64,000 nt of DNA from Agarophyton chilense. Taxonomy: Eukaryota > Rhodophyta > Florideophyceae > Gracilariales > Gracilariaceae. A model generated the notes under the pieces. The model had not been told where the DNA came from. It saw nothing but the letters and a program-made list of their open reading frames with translations, and searched no databases. Within the stretch, counting starts at the first letter, position 1; every line of letters starts with the position of its first letter. The stretch spans positions 1,054,001 through 1,118,000 of the forward strand of contig JARGXX010000004.1 in NCBI GenBank assembly GCA_030374765.1, in the 5' to 3' direction. Below, in pieces: positions 34,023 to 44,892 of the stretch. The position numbers and the translations under genes were made by a program.

Positions 34023-35418
34023 TTTTGCTTTCGTTCTTTGACTCTAGCTTAATGCTTCCAACACATCTAGAGGAACAGAGAGCGAGTTTGTGTTTATTAT
34101 ATTATGCTCTGCGCTTCAAGGAGCTCTGGTTCAGAGTTGCAATCCCTAACCGTGCCCCGAAATATGAAAAAAACGCTTTATAAATCATTTCTTTTAGAGA
34201 GGCGTCCGGAAATTGTTTTATCCAAAGTCGTAATGCGCAAAGTTCTTTGTTGAATTCTTTTGCACCTTGAAACTCATATTGAATGCGACATATGTACAAA
34301 AGCAAATACCAGTTTAAACATGGCATGTTGTTGGAATTCCGGTCGATATCTGAACTGCTTCCGCACTCTCGACAGCAAATGTCACGCCCTGAGTCGCCAG
34401 ATATTTTATGATTTCCAGTTTCCACTCAAGTGACAATTGCATTCCACGTTTCCAATGGACATGTCTTTGAAAGGCGTTATGCGCCAAAAGTCCTTGTTGG
34501 ATATTCGATGGAACCACACAAACACAGCCTGGCCAGCGTGTGCTTTTCTCTTGAGCAGTGGTATACGCACCTCAACAGTTACTGCCACGCAAGGGCGGTA
34601 AGAGATGTGAGACACATCTCACAACTTGTGACAAGTATCGACTATCTTATTTCTACCTGTATTCTTCCTTACTGTCATCACTGATGTCAGCACCGCTTGT
34701 CTTGAGTTGAGGGCGGTTTCCCGTGAACTTCATTGACAACTTCCCAGACAGTAAAAATCACGCGCACAAAACAAACGCCAGTCACCTTTGCGCCTTTTCT
34801 CCAAGTATCAGCATCTCCACCATCGTGTGGCTCCATCAATCAAGGCCGCCCCGAACGCTCGCTCCCCTGTCAGCCATGTTGTGAGCGTATTAAGCTCTGT
34901 CCTAGTCTCTTTGAAGCAAAATTGTGTTGTCTGGATCTCTCCGGCCTGATGTGCTCCTCATTGGCCTTTTTTGCAGAGCCGACTGTCTGTCGACGAGGAT
35001 GATGTTCAAAGTCTCGAGTTTTCAGGAAGGATTCACTCGCTCGTGTCGTGGTCTGAAGAGCACAACTGTGGCGTTTAAAGTATCTGGTCTCGAGGTGTGT
35101 TTCAGCAGCGTCGAGCCCTAGCTCTAGACATGAACATTTTGTTATCTTTAAATGCCTTGTCTCGCACAAAAGATGGCATTCCAATAGGTGGGCGACTTTT
35201 TTTTTTTCTTTTCCATAACGGAAACAAGTTGAGCAAGATGTTTTGTTTCAGTTTCCTGGAGTCATATGAGCCATTCCTGGCCACATCTCTAGTAGGGAGT
35301 GTCCCAAGTACAACTGGACTGATACGAGTCCGAAACTGTAAGCTTTTCTGCTGACATTTAGTTATTTGAACTTTTCCGTGTGTTTTCAGAAGGTGTTTGT
35401 AACAACGTTCAGCCTTGG
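34023..35418. other. No gene recognised
   Basis: Moderately AT-rich with only short frames. The GC content rises sharply after about 35.4 kb at the edge of the RING gene island. Confidence 0.5.
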
Positions 35419-35455
35419 CGTGTACACGACGTACACGCAGCACAGCGTGTACACG
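35419..35455. promoter_or_regulatory. Repeated palindrome CGTGTACACG
   Basis: The 10 bp perfect palindrome occurs at 35419-35428 and again at 35446-35455, with a related ACGTACACG between. They lie 230-260 bp upstream of the RING gene start and could be a dimer-binding site. Confidence 0.5.
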
Positions 35456-35681
35456 CCGTGGGCGGTGGAATGGCGAGAGGCACGGCGCGCAGTGCCGGTG
35501 AGGTTGCGCTTGGGCGCGGCGCGTTGACGTTGGCGGCGGACGCGTTGCGCTTGGCGGCGGAGTGCGCCGTCATGGCGGCGGAGTGCGCCGTCATGGCGGC
35601 GAGGCTCCCCATCGGCGAGGCTCTCCATCGGCGAGGCCTTCCGCCGCCGTCGCAAGCGACCGCCGCGTACCTCGCCGCGCC

Positions 35682-35729
35682 ATGAGCACGCGCCCGCGCC
35701 CGCGCCCGCGCCAGCCACCGCTACCCCCA

Positions 35730-35766
<37 letters not shown>

Positions 35767-36584
35767 GAACGACGCACGCGCTGCCGCACGCGCTACGCTG
35801 CAGCAGCTGCGCGGCGGCGCTGAGCGACGCGACGGCGCTCTTCACCAGTTGCGGGCACCTCTTCTGCGCGGCGCCAGGCTGCTGCGCGCGGCCGCCGCTG
35901 CGCCCCGACTGCACCGTGACGTGTCCGCACTGCGCCACGCACAGCGACGTAATCTCCATCCGCCAGCGCGCGGCGCGCTACTCGCCGCGAGTACGCCACG
36001 TCCTGTTCGATGATGCCGCACAGTTGGCGCACCGTCTACAGCGCGTGCTTCGCTTCCGCGACAACCACGTCGCCATACTCGCCGCCCACGTCGACCGTCT
36101 GCGTCGCGAGGCCGTCGCTCGTACGGCCGAGTGCGCGCGATTGACGCGATGTAACGCGCGTCTTGTCGAGCGCAACGCTCGCCTTGAGGCCGCGTTGCGC
36201 GCAGAGCGCGTCGACGGTGTCGCGCCCCAAACCGTGCCCTTGTCGGAGAACACGCGCCCGTATGTTGCGCAACGCCGTCGCGGACGAGCTGCTGCTTCGC
36301 CGCCGCGCTCGGTGCCGCGCTGCATGCCGCGCGTCGTGTCGCCATCCACGCAGCGACTGGCGTCGCGATTGGCGCCGCGCTCGCTGCCGCCTTGGGTGGT
36401 GTCGCATGCGGTGACGCGCTCGCCGTCGCGCTCACTGCCGCGCTCGCTGTCGCGCTCGAGACCGCGCGCTGCGCCGCGCCCGCGGGTGCCGTCGCGTCCG
36501 TCGCTGGGGAAGCGACGACGGAGGGAAGGCCGCCAGTGGGACGCGCGCGAGCGCGCCGCCACGCGCCCCAGGCTGCGACTATGA
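35682..36584 (+). CDS. RING plus coiled-coil protein, HEI10/Zip3/RNF212-like
   Basis: 300 residues from the ATG at 35682; the 40 open codons upstream are low-complexity and were not used. A Pro tract (residues 18-28) precedes a RING-type cluster at about residues 40-84: C-x2-C, then C-x-H-x2-C (SCGHLFC), more Cys, and CPHC. A helical coiled-coil-like region follows (about 100-185; LRREAVARTAECARLTRC), then a Ser/Arg/Pro-rich basic tail. This order, an N-terminal RING, a coiled coil and an S/P-rich tail in about 300 residues, is that of meiotic crossover E3 ligases of the Zip3/HEI10/RNF212 group, which act on the synaptonemal complex. Family membership is inference from architecture. The gene is extremely GC-rich compared with its neighbours. 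Confidence 0.65.
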
Positions 36585-37859
36585 TGCCTTCATCTTCGCC
36601 CTGGATGGGTATGGAGTGCGTTTGCTGCGTCTGAAGATAAGCGAGGAGACATGGATTATTCTAGTCCAGACTTGTGTCGTGGCTCCCAATCATTTGATTT
36701 CTCTCATACCTCTGGTGGAATGTGATGTTGCCGCAGTGAATTGAGAGCTACCTCACGTCCCTAACGCAACTGTTTGTTCACTAGATGATGATGATCGTTT
36801 GAGAACGCCCTCTTGCTCAATGATGGCATAAACACATTAGCATCCACCCAAAAATCCCTAAAAATGCGTTCGGATCAGTTGAAACGCCCAGCTTTTGCAC
36901 AATTGGCAAACGTTGTCTCGCTTGTTGCAGGGTGCAACCACAAAAGTTGAGTTTCGAGTAATAAGTGACGCAACATTTGCTACTGATAGGGAAAACCATT
37001 GCAAACAATCGTCTTCACTCATGTCAGAGAACCTCCGAGCCAGCCTGATTGGCCTGCATAGGAAAAAGCGGCACAAAGGAATGATTGTCTCTGAACAGGG
37101 ATCATCCCGTGACATTCATAGTCGATGGGCCACAGAGCGTTCAATCAGACGCTTGGTCGTCTTTTTCGTCTACTCAGCCAGTCGTGAGCTCCTCAAGTAC
37201 TGCTACGAGCGCTTCATTCAACTCAACTGGATTTCCTAAACAGTTGCTTAGTAAACATACGGAAACAAAAGCAAGTTCATACGTGAATCATTTGAGCAGA
37301 AATCATAAGATAGAACATGTAACACAGAGTTGTTGGCAAGAGAGTGGCCGGACCTCCTGGATTGTGCAGGGGGTCGGTCGATTTGCTTTTGTAGTAGCTC
37401 GAGCCCTGAATGGCTATTGTCGACTCAGGCTGGAGCTTGTGGCTCCGGTCGAGCGCCTAGCTGTTCAGAGCGTGAACTTAGTATGTTGCACGATGCCATC
37501 AGGCGTCATCAGGCAGTGAACGACTACTTGAAAAGTAGAATGTTTATAATCTAGAGAATAGAATTTATGTCCAAGTAAAAGCGTCTGGGCTACAAGCTAC
37601 GTCGCACTCGCCTGGTCTTTCGCCCAAGTTGCCCCAGCGAGGCGTTTGAAGCCCTTCAAGCTTGTTTGGCAGTTCCTTAGCGCAAAGAGTGGGAGCCAGA
37701 TTGCGTCATCGGCACAATCGCCTTTGAAATGGACCAAGTAGTGAAGGCGGCGTCGAAAGCGACGCTTAACGAGTATTTCGGTTACGTACTGTTCGACGGT
37801 ACCGTCATGGTTGCTGTTTTTGTCAGTTGGACCAGTTGAAAGGTGAAAGCTAATTATTT
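36585..37859. other. No gene recognised
   Basis: Composition returns to average. Only short frames occur (for example 36895-37239 and 37085-37519 on +), and none carries a motif I recognise. Confidence 0.5.
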
Positions 37860-38480
37860 TAAACCTTAACGACGTTGTGAGCGCGGCAAAGAGAAGATGA
37901 ATGTTCGATGCGGTATGTTACAGGCCGAAAAAGCGGTGATTTGATCATGGTTGATGAGTACCTTGGCAGATCTGTCTCATAGACAGCGGCTCCGGCATCT
38001 CAATGATATCGTCATGGCAAGGAGTTCCTAGTCCCCTGTGTTTCGTTTCATCTCTTTACGGTATAGTCCATCAGAGAAAATGGCGATAGGGTGGTTGTCT
38101 TGAGAAAGACTGGCGCCTACCGCATAGTTGGACGCGTCTGTGTGAGCGGGTATCGGTGCAGTGGTGAGAGCCTGATTGACCTCGTCGAACACTTGCCGCT
38201 GTGACGGAGCTTAGTTGAACTTCTTAGGTCGCAAAACGTCCGCTATAGGAAGCAAAATTCTAGCGTAGACCTTCAAAAAGTGTCAATAAAAGTTGGCGAG
38301 GTTGTGAAACTATTATACTTGACGAAAGGTTTTGGGCATAGTCCAGTTCGGCATGAAGGTGACGACGTGGTTTTGGGTTGAAACCCCATGTTTGGAGACA
38401 CGAAAGCTCAGAAGTCGACCACCTAGGCTCCTAAGTTACATTTACGCAGCTAGGCAAATAGCATCTGTTTGCAGAGAGCA
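37860..38480 (-). pseudogene. Gypsy-3 RT thumb and RNase H fragment
   Basis: On the - strand the frame reads NLANFY, FDEVNQALTTAPIPAHTDASNYAVGASLSQ, then ELLA and LINHDQIT. These are the thumb and RNase H landmarks of Ty3/Gypsy pol: F..V...L..AP, TDAS, ELLA and the DH pair. Many stops are present. No LTR or other domain is attached that I can see. Confidence 0.75.
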
Positions 38481-40712
38481 TAAAACACCACCCGGACGTG
38501 AGCTTTGTGTTATTTCATCGTGTTGGCATACAATTGAATATCGTTTGTGTACAGTAAGTTACCAAGCAATGGTCATCGAGAGGGCACGAAACGGATGCGA
38601 TGAGGCGAGAAAAGGCTGTTGGGGCGTTACACAGTCCAAAGCGAAGGACTCGCTATTCGAAAGAACCATAGCGCTTCCTGATGTCTGTTTTGTGTGTGTC
38701 TTCTCCCTAAATTCTCTTCTGGTGATAAGCTGTAGTTAAAGCTACGCCGCGGTCACTCGAAACTACTATAGACGTTCGCAATTTAGGATCTATACCTTAT
38801 GGCTCTAGTACGATTCGTTATGTTATAACAACGTTGCAACTATCAAAACGAACATAACTACGTACTACCGGAGAGCCTCCAAGTAAAGCTCCTGCCTCCG
38901 GCTTGCTCCCCCAACCTTGGGGCCAAGCGGAACCAGCAGACATTACTCTCTTTTTCATTTTTATTGTGCATTGGCGCGCATATGCGCGCATCCTCACAGC
39001 ACGCCTCTCTGAACCATTTTCGGCTTATCGTTATCGACGGTAGGAATCCGTCTGTGTCCTTCATCTTGATCATATGCAGCGTGATGAGAACCGCGGCGGG
39101 GCCGAGAGAAATCGTGGCTGATGTTTAAAACTGTATGGGGTTTGCAGAGTTGGGCCCTAGCTCTGTATCGAGAGCATCAGAAGGTTTCAGGTCCAGATCG
39201 CAAGCAGTTGCGGAAGAAAGGGAGAGAAAGGCGTGGAACAATCCTTAGTGGAGATGAAAGGAAACCATAGTTCCCTTTAGGCTTAATTCGTGGAGAATCT
39301 CGCTTTAGGTGGAAGTATTCACAGCTGAAAGCGTTGGTAGTGGTACACGTTCTCGAATAAGCGCACCAAGCTGCAGAGTTTCTAATTTTTTGCCAGATTG
39401 AGCGGAGGGCAACGAAAAGTGCAAGGTCGAATCCTCGACAGGGACGTTTAGGTTCGCTCCATGGTTTCTGCCGAAGTGCATGCATCGGTCATGCGCCCGA
39501 AAAACGCCCTCTAGAAGCCTGTTTCTGAATTCTGCTGGTCCCTAAGATACTGCAGTCTGATCCTTGTCAATAGCTGATGGGTCTTGGCGGTGCTCTGTAG
39601 CATCAAGAGGGACGCGGAAGGACCGGGAGCGTCTGGAACTTGGTTATTTAGTATTCGATTGTTGGCGAGTGTGGGTATTCAGCTCACCCCATTTTCACTT
39701 GTCCGCAATGTGTAGGTTGCGGACGAAGCTAAAGACCTCTTCCATTCATACAGGAAAGCCGTCGGGGTGTTGCTTGGTGGGCTCCCAGTGGAATGGGGTG
39801 GTAAGGCAAAGCTGGAAAAACGCAAATGAGTCGAAGGAATTGCTCTGACAGATGTCCACGAGGTCATGGAATAGGTGATGTGTGACTCCAGGGATCATTT
39901 CAGTCTAAAATGAACTAGGATCACTCAAGCGGGTGCTAGATCGTTTTAGGGAACTAAAGCGTTTATCAGGCCTTTTTACAGCAGAATATCCTTGCAGTTT
40001 GAAAGGTCTGGGCGTGAGAGTCATGCTGCATCGTTCGCAGAGTCTTCCCGAAATCGCACCAGGTAAGTACACGGCGGCGGAATCGCCATTAAGCGACAAT
40101 CTCTGCCACTTCCTGCTCCATAGTGCCGTCGTGACTTCTGATATTGTTCATAGGGAGAACGTTATATCGTGTTCTCCTAATGACATTCTGTTTCCGGGTA
40201 TTCTAGGGTGGTCAAATGAGAGCAGAAGTTGAGGAGCGGGGTGGACGACTTCCAAAAGACGGAGGTGTTGTAGAAACCTCTAAAAGCTTCCAGAATGCAA
40301 CTGGAAACTGCTTTATGTAATAGAAGTATGTAGAAGACTCTAGAAGCTTCTATAAAACTATATGTAGAAAAGGCAAGAACTGTCTTCAAAATTATATGCG
40401 TCCAGAACAATTTAGAAGTGCTTTAAAGTAATACAAAAGAACAGAAAAACAGAGACTGAGTCGAGAAAAACGAACTCAAGTCAACACTTCACAGAACTCT
40501 CCGCGTTCGAGTGGACTTTATTCCATCATTGGTTATGGGCCCATACTACGTTCAAGACTAGTCTATCTACCATTTTAACAAGTATGCTACAAAGCGAAGA
40601 GAAGACTCACAAAGAAAGGAGACAATAGTTGGAACGAGAAACATAATAGATCAAAACCGTCAAAAATCGAACAGTGGAGTTATCGGACGACTGGAAATGT
40701 CCATGACAATCT
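38481..40712. other. No gene recognised; one possible decayed coding block
   Basis: A - strand frame at about 39.87-39.2 kb is protein-like with several stops (for example FHWEPTKQH and TEHRQDPSAIDKDQ), but matches nothing I can name. The rest has short frames only. Confidence 0.35.
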
Positions 40713-40738
40713 GGGGGGGGGGGGGGGGGGGGGGGGGG
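40713..40738. repeat. 26 bp poly-G tract
   Basis: An uninterrupted run of 26 G on +. It is the longest homopolymer in the window, in noncoding sequence. Confidence 0.95.
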
Positions 40739-41339
40739 AGGCGCATTGCAATGGCTACGGTACCGGAAATAGCAAAACAAGAATCAGGATCAACCGTCCC
40801 TGTGGCTTCGGTTCGTTTCCCACCTTTTGCCCTCTGTGTTTCTTTATTGCTCTCGGCTTCGTTGCGTGCCGTCTAATTCGTTCCTTTCCGTCCTTTCGCT
40901 TCTGCTCATCAGGAACGTCGTTTTCATTGAATTGTCTTCTTTCGCCCTTTCAAGGGTTGCGTTGCTGACGCATTGCATTATGTCCCATTCCGAATTCTCT
41001 GCAAGTCTATACATCTCTAATTCAGATTGGTCTCTTCTACAATCTCACAACAGAATAGAATTGTCAGAATTCAAGTAGCAAAAAACCGTAAATCGTACTG
41101 TAGTTTGCAAAAACCGCGACTGATTGATCAGAATCGTTGGAAATCGAAACCAAAACTGAACAGAATAGTGCCAAAGCCGTTCAAAAAGAATCGTCCAATA
41201 TCAGAACTTCTCGATATTATCCAATATTAATATCCGTTCTTCAGAAAACAGGAAAGAAAAGGGTACTGAAAATCGCCACCTTCAAGTTTTGCAGAAAGTA
41301 TAGAACACTCACAAAACACAAACAAAGTGGATATAGAGG

Positions 41340-41890
41340 AAAAAATTAGTTTAAAATTGAGAAACTGAACGGAGACAACTTCTTTTCATGGAAATTCAAA
41401 ATGATGAATTATTTGAAGAAGTAGAATTATTGAAAGGCAGTCATGCAAACAGAAGAAAACGCCACTGCAAAAAAAGGCATTGAAATATATCACCCTTTCA
41501 GTAGACGACAATCAAATTGTTGATGTCGTATCGGCTGAAAAAACCAGATTACATCAACTGGGTGTTCAACAATCAAAAGAAGAATATATTAAGCAAGTAA
41601 TACGAAGTCTACCAAAATCATACAAAAGTCTTGTTGTGATACTAGAAAAAATAGCAGAAGAATTATCAATCGAGGAACATCATGCCAAAGATCCTACAAA
41701 AAGAGTTTAAAAGTATTCTACATCAGAAAAACAACCACACAAAAAATACCTTCAAAGAAAACATGAAAAGAGAAATACAAAAAATTCTTTCAATTGTCAC
41801 TAATGTCAGAAAAAAACATAGAGTTCAAGACTGTCGCACAGAAAAGAGAGATGAAAACATGATATATACAAAAATACAAACCAAACCGGA
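41340..41890 (+). pseudogene. Copia D gag fragment
   Basis: Reads KLNGDNFFSWKFKMMNYL, then ITLSVDDNQ, EYIKQVIRSLPKSYKSLVV and EELSIEEH, the helical landmarks of the Copia Gag (UBN2-type) domain. A broken CCHC knuckle (C-H-x-C...HRVQDC) lies near 41.8 kb across a frame change. It is AT-rich and unlike Copia A or B, so a different Copia lineage. Inactive. Confidence 0.75.
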
Positions 41891-42707
41891 TATTCAAGAA
41901 ACGCATCAAATTATACAGAGAAAAGGCCTGAAAATTCTTTAATGGCTCGACCGCTAGAAAAGACGTTCAGCCCCAACCGGTTCAATAACCTTCGTTCACG
42001 CTAGTATAAAGCCGTTAAAGGGAGACACAGGCATGGGAATCGGCTCTTTACAGCGGCTATGGCCTTGGTACGGCGCCTGGTACTGTAGGAGGAAAACGAG
42101 TTTGCTCATATTGAGTGAAATTGCCTGCGGGCACTTTTGGTCCACTGCAAATTATGGGTCATAATTTGCACCCTTAAAGTGCAAAAATATAATGCAAATC
42201 AACAATCTGGGTGCAAATTATGAGCAGTAATTCGCAGTTGAAATTTATTTCCTGCAGGCAATCCTCCTTTTGCTCCCCCAAACCGCATCTCACCTAAAGC
42301 GACCCCGACCGTATTTGAGCTGTCAGCTATCGCTCTTCTGCAGTCCTCTCCGCTTTGCAACGTTCCCCTTTCGAAACTTGGTCGTTGTTCCAGCGGTGTT
42401 TCTTGTTTTGGTTTCTTGCGCCCGCTGCGGTATCGAGTTACGATCAAGAACGGCTTTGACGTACACGCACCCGCTAAAGCCCAAGACCTCACCATTGCGC
42501 AAACCCTTAAACGGCCCCGCTCTTTGACTCAAACGAACCCACGACCCCTTCAATCAAGACGCCCGTGCACAACTACAGCCCGCGAATTCTCCTTCAAAAG
42601 AACAAGTCTCTCTTCGTTCAATCACCCCCCCCTTTCCACCTCTCTATCTCCGCCCCACGCCTTCTCCACCGACACTTCGAATATCTCTCCAAGTTCCGTT
42701 TTACAAG
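41891..42707. promoter_or_regulatory. Upstream region of gene A
   Basis: No gene recognised. The last 450 bp are C-rich on + like the genes that follow. A repeated word (GTGCAAATTATGAG-like) occurs around 42140-42225: AATTATGGGTCATAATTTGCACCC and GGTGCAAATTATGAGC form imperfect inverted copies. Confidence 0.35.
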
Positions 42708-43604
42708 ATGGTCACCACCGAAGATCTCATTGGTTTGTTCTGGCCGCTGCGCGACGCGTACGCCCGCATGCGCCCCGACGATTCCAACGACCGCGTGCTC
42801 CAGTACCTGGACTTGGTCTACTTCGCAGTTCAGAACAGAGGCTCTGTGCCGGCTGCAGAGGAAGTTTGCTTTTTGGTCGTCCCATCTGAAAAGCACGGCA
42901 AGTACACCAACACGGAGATACAACACAGCCTCCTCAAAAACAACTACTTCTCTCAGGTGTACCTCCTGGCCAGATGTGTGGACCTCGACGATGGTTGCGA
43001 CGACCGGCGTCTCAGGGACTTGTACCAGCTCTACCTCCAAATCCAAGCTTAAAGCAATACTTCTGAGCAGCAACCGTCTTCCGCTGCTTGTAATGTTACC
43101 AGCCGTGCAAGTGCTCGTTCTTCCAATGCGCCTACAAATCGCCGTCGCCCTAGCCGCCAGGTCGACTTGCTCATTCCTAAAACGGCTCTCTTGTCGTCGT
43201 TCCTCAAATCGCGCATTCTGCCTCCGCAGTCGCAAACTTCCAAGGACAGTCGCTCACGATTCTCCACTACCGTTGAGGCATCTCGTTTTGAAATGGTTTT
43301 GTACCTGTCCATGATCTACACTCTCAAACGTGAGAAACTCAAATCGCGCCAGACCAAGAAACAACGCCTCAATACCGGCGTTGCAACCGCGACCTCTTTG
43401 TTGCCTTCGTTGCAAAACTTTAAGCACGAAACGTGCGAGCGAATTTCATTTGTCGTGCACAAGCTTGTGACCTCTTGGAATGTGTTCTGCCGCCATCTTT
43501 GGTATGACTCACTGGAGCACATGCTCGCTCCGTACATCTTGTTCGACAGCAATGTAGAGCAACGCCCAGTTAGGGGATACTTGAAGATGCAACTCATAGA
43601 ATGA
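42708..43604 (+). pseudogene. Gene A, 5' part, unknown
   Basis: ATG at 42708; 298 codons in one frame with a single internal TAA at 43050. The N-terminal part is a compact mixed alpha/beta-looking segment (LIGLFWPLRDAYARM, YLDLVYFAVQ). The middle is Ser/Asn/Arg-rich, followed by a basic helical segment (MVLYLSMIYTLKREK). I recognise no family. It reads in the same direction as genes B and C and shares their C-rich coding strand, so it probably belongs to the same unit. The reading breaks off at 43604, and a similar style of coding resumes near 44.4 kb in another frame. Confidence 0.5.
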
Positions 43605-44400
43605 GAATTGAACCCTCCGAGGGTTATGATTATGATCCCCTCTAAGGTGTGCTGAGGTGGCACTGTTTTCTGGTTAGAATTCGCCTATAAGGGAAAATTC
43701 GGATGGCCCATGGTTGGATTGGCCCCGTGATACACGTGGCTTAATTTTGGCACCGAATTTCGGATATTTGTAGAACGTTGGACTTTTGGGCCCTGACAGT
43801 TGGATCTCCACGTGTATGGCCCTGAGCAGGTGTGCACTACTGTAGAGTTTAGTTAGTGGGCCCTACTTAGGGAGATGAGATCTGACAGTCCGAAGCTCAA
43901 AGTAAATGGTAACCAAGGTTGGTCTTCGATACCTTTAGAGGTTCTTCGTCGCCATCGTTTCGGCCTTACAACCCGGAACGGGCTCTGGTTAGCAACGCCT
44001 GCGTAGGGACACGACTCCACTTGGAGAGTGCCCACGTTTGGGTTTCGTGCAACCACCCCCTTGGGACCGCTCAGACGACCTGCGTGCACGATACCCCGTG
44101 GGGGTTCTGCTTACTTGTTGCGTGCTTTTTGTGTTTCCTTTCGAGGACAGGTTTTCGCCCCTGTATTGGGTTTCTTTTGTTGTTTCGCCCCTTTTCTGGT
44201 TCTCGGGTCCGGTGCCTGTTAGTGCCCGACCCTCGCCCCGTTTTTCCTCTTCGCCGGATTTTCCCCCATTCTTTGGGATACCCATACCCATTCCCGATCC
44301 AACGGTTTCTACCCCTCACCTCCGTCGGTACTGCCGGAATCCTCCGTGGGACTTACACCCCACACTACGGGTGGAACGGAGGGCTCTGTCTCTGAGTCTG
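43605..44400. other. Noncoding block interrupting gene A
   Basis: About 800 bp without the C-rich coding style of its neighbours. It may be an inserted solo LTR or other element; I could not find matching target duplications or inverted ends. The frame on the right side differs from that on the left by one. An intron is possible but less likely. Confidence 0.35.
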
Positions 44401-44793
44401 CCTCCCCCAGGGAGCAAGGCTTCGAACACCTTGAGAGCACTTCCTGTCGCCGGGTTTTGCTCCACAAGCAACACCCTAACCTACCACGCTCTCGAACGCC
44501 GCGAGGAAGGCTACGCCCCGTTATCGCAAACTACCACATTTGCCAAGGAGGCACAGCCTTCCAAAGTCCAATCTGAAGTGGACAGCGTCACCTGGTCCCA
44601 CACCGACGAGGTTGACCGCAATCTACGCGTGCTAGCTTCCGAGTTTTTGAACGACCTTCACCGCCTGCTGTTCAACGACTTCCTATACGAAATGGATGAA
44701 ACCGCTCGCTGGCAATCTTTAACGGAGTTCGAGTATAACTCGACCGTCTACGTGTACCCTCGCCGCTTCACGACGTTCGGTCTGCCACTTTGA
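44401..44793 (+). pseudogene. Gene A, probable 3' part
   Basis: About 130 codons ending at a TGA at 44791-44793, with helical segments (EVDRNLRVLASEFLNDLHRL, then LLFNDFLYEMDETARW). It is in the same frame as gene B, only 99 bases from the gene B ATG, with a further TAG at 44872. It could instead be an N-terminal extension of gene B if both stops are mutations. Confidence 0.4.
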
Positions 44794-44892
44794 ACCCCGA
44801 TTCGAATGGCCATGGTCGGCCCTATTCCGGGCCAACCCCTCAACCCGGTCGTGGAGATAGCCAAAAAAGAAGCCTAGTTGGTGGACATCATT

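Noticed and set aside
35591-36562. Several long frames opposite and overlapping the RING gene
   Set aside because: Products of very high GC content; only the + frame from 35682 has zinc ligands and a coiled coil.
39177-39867. Possible decayed gene on the - strand
   Set aside because: Protein-like in places but no motif, many stops and no consistent frame; kept only as a remark.
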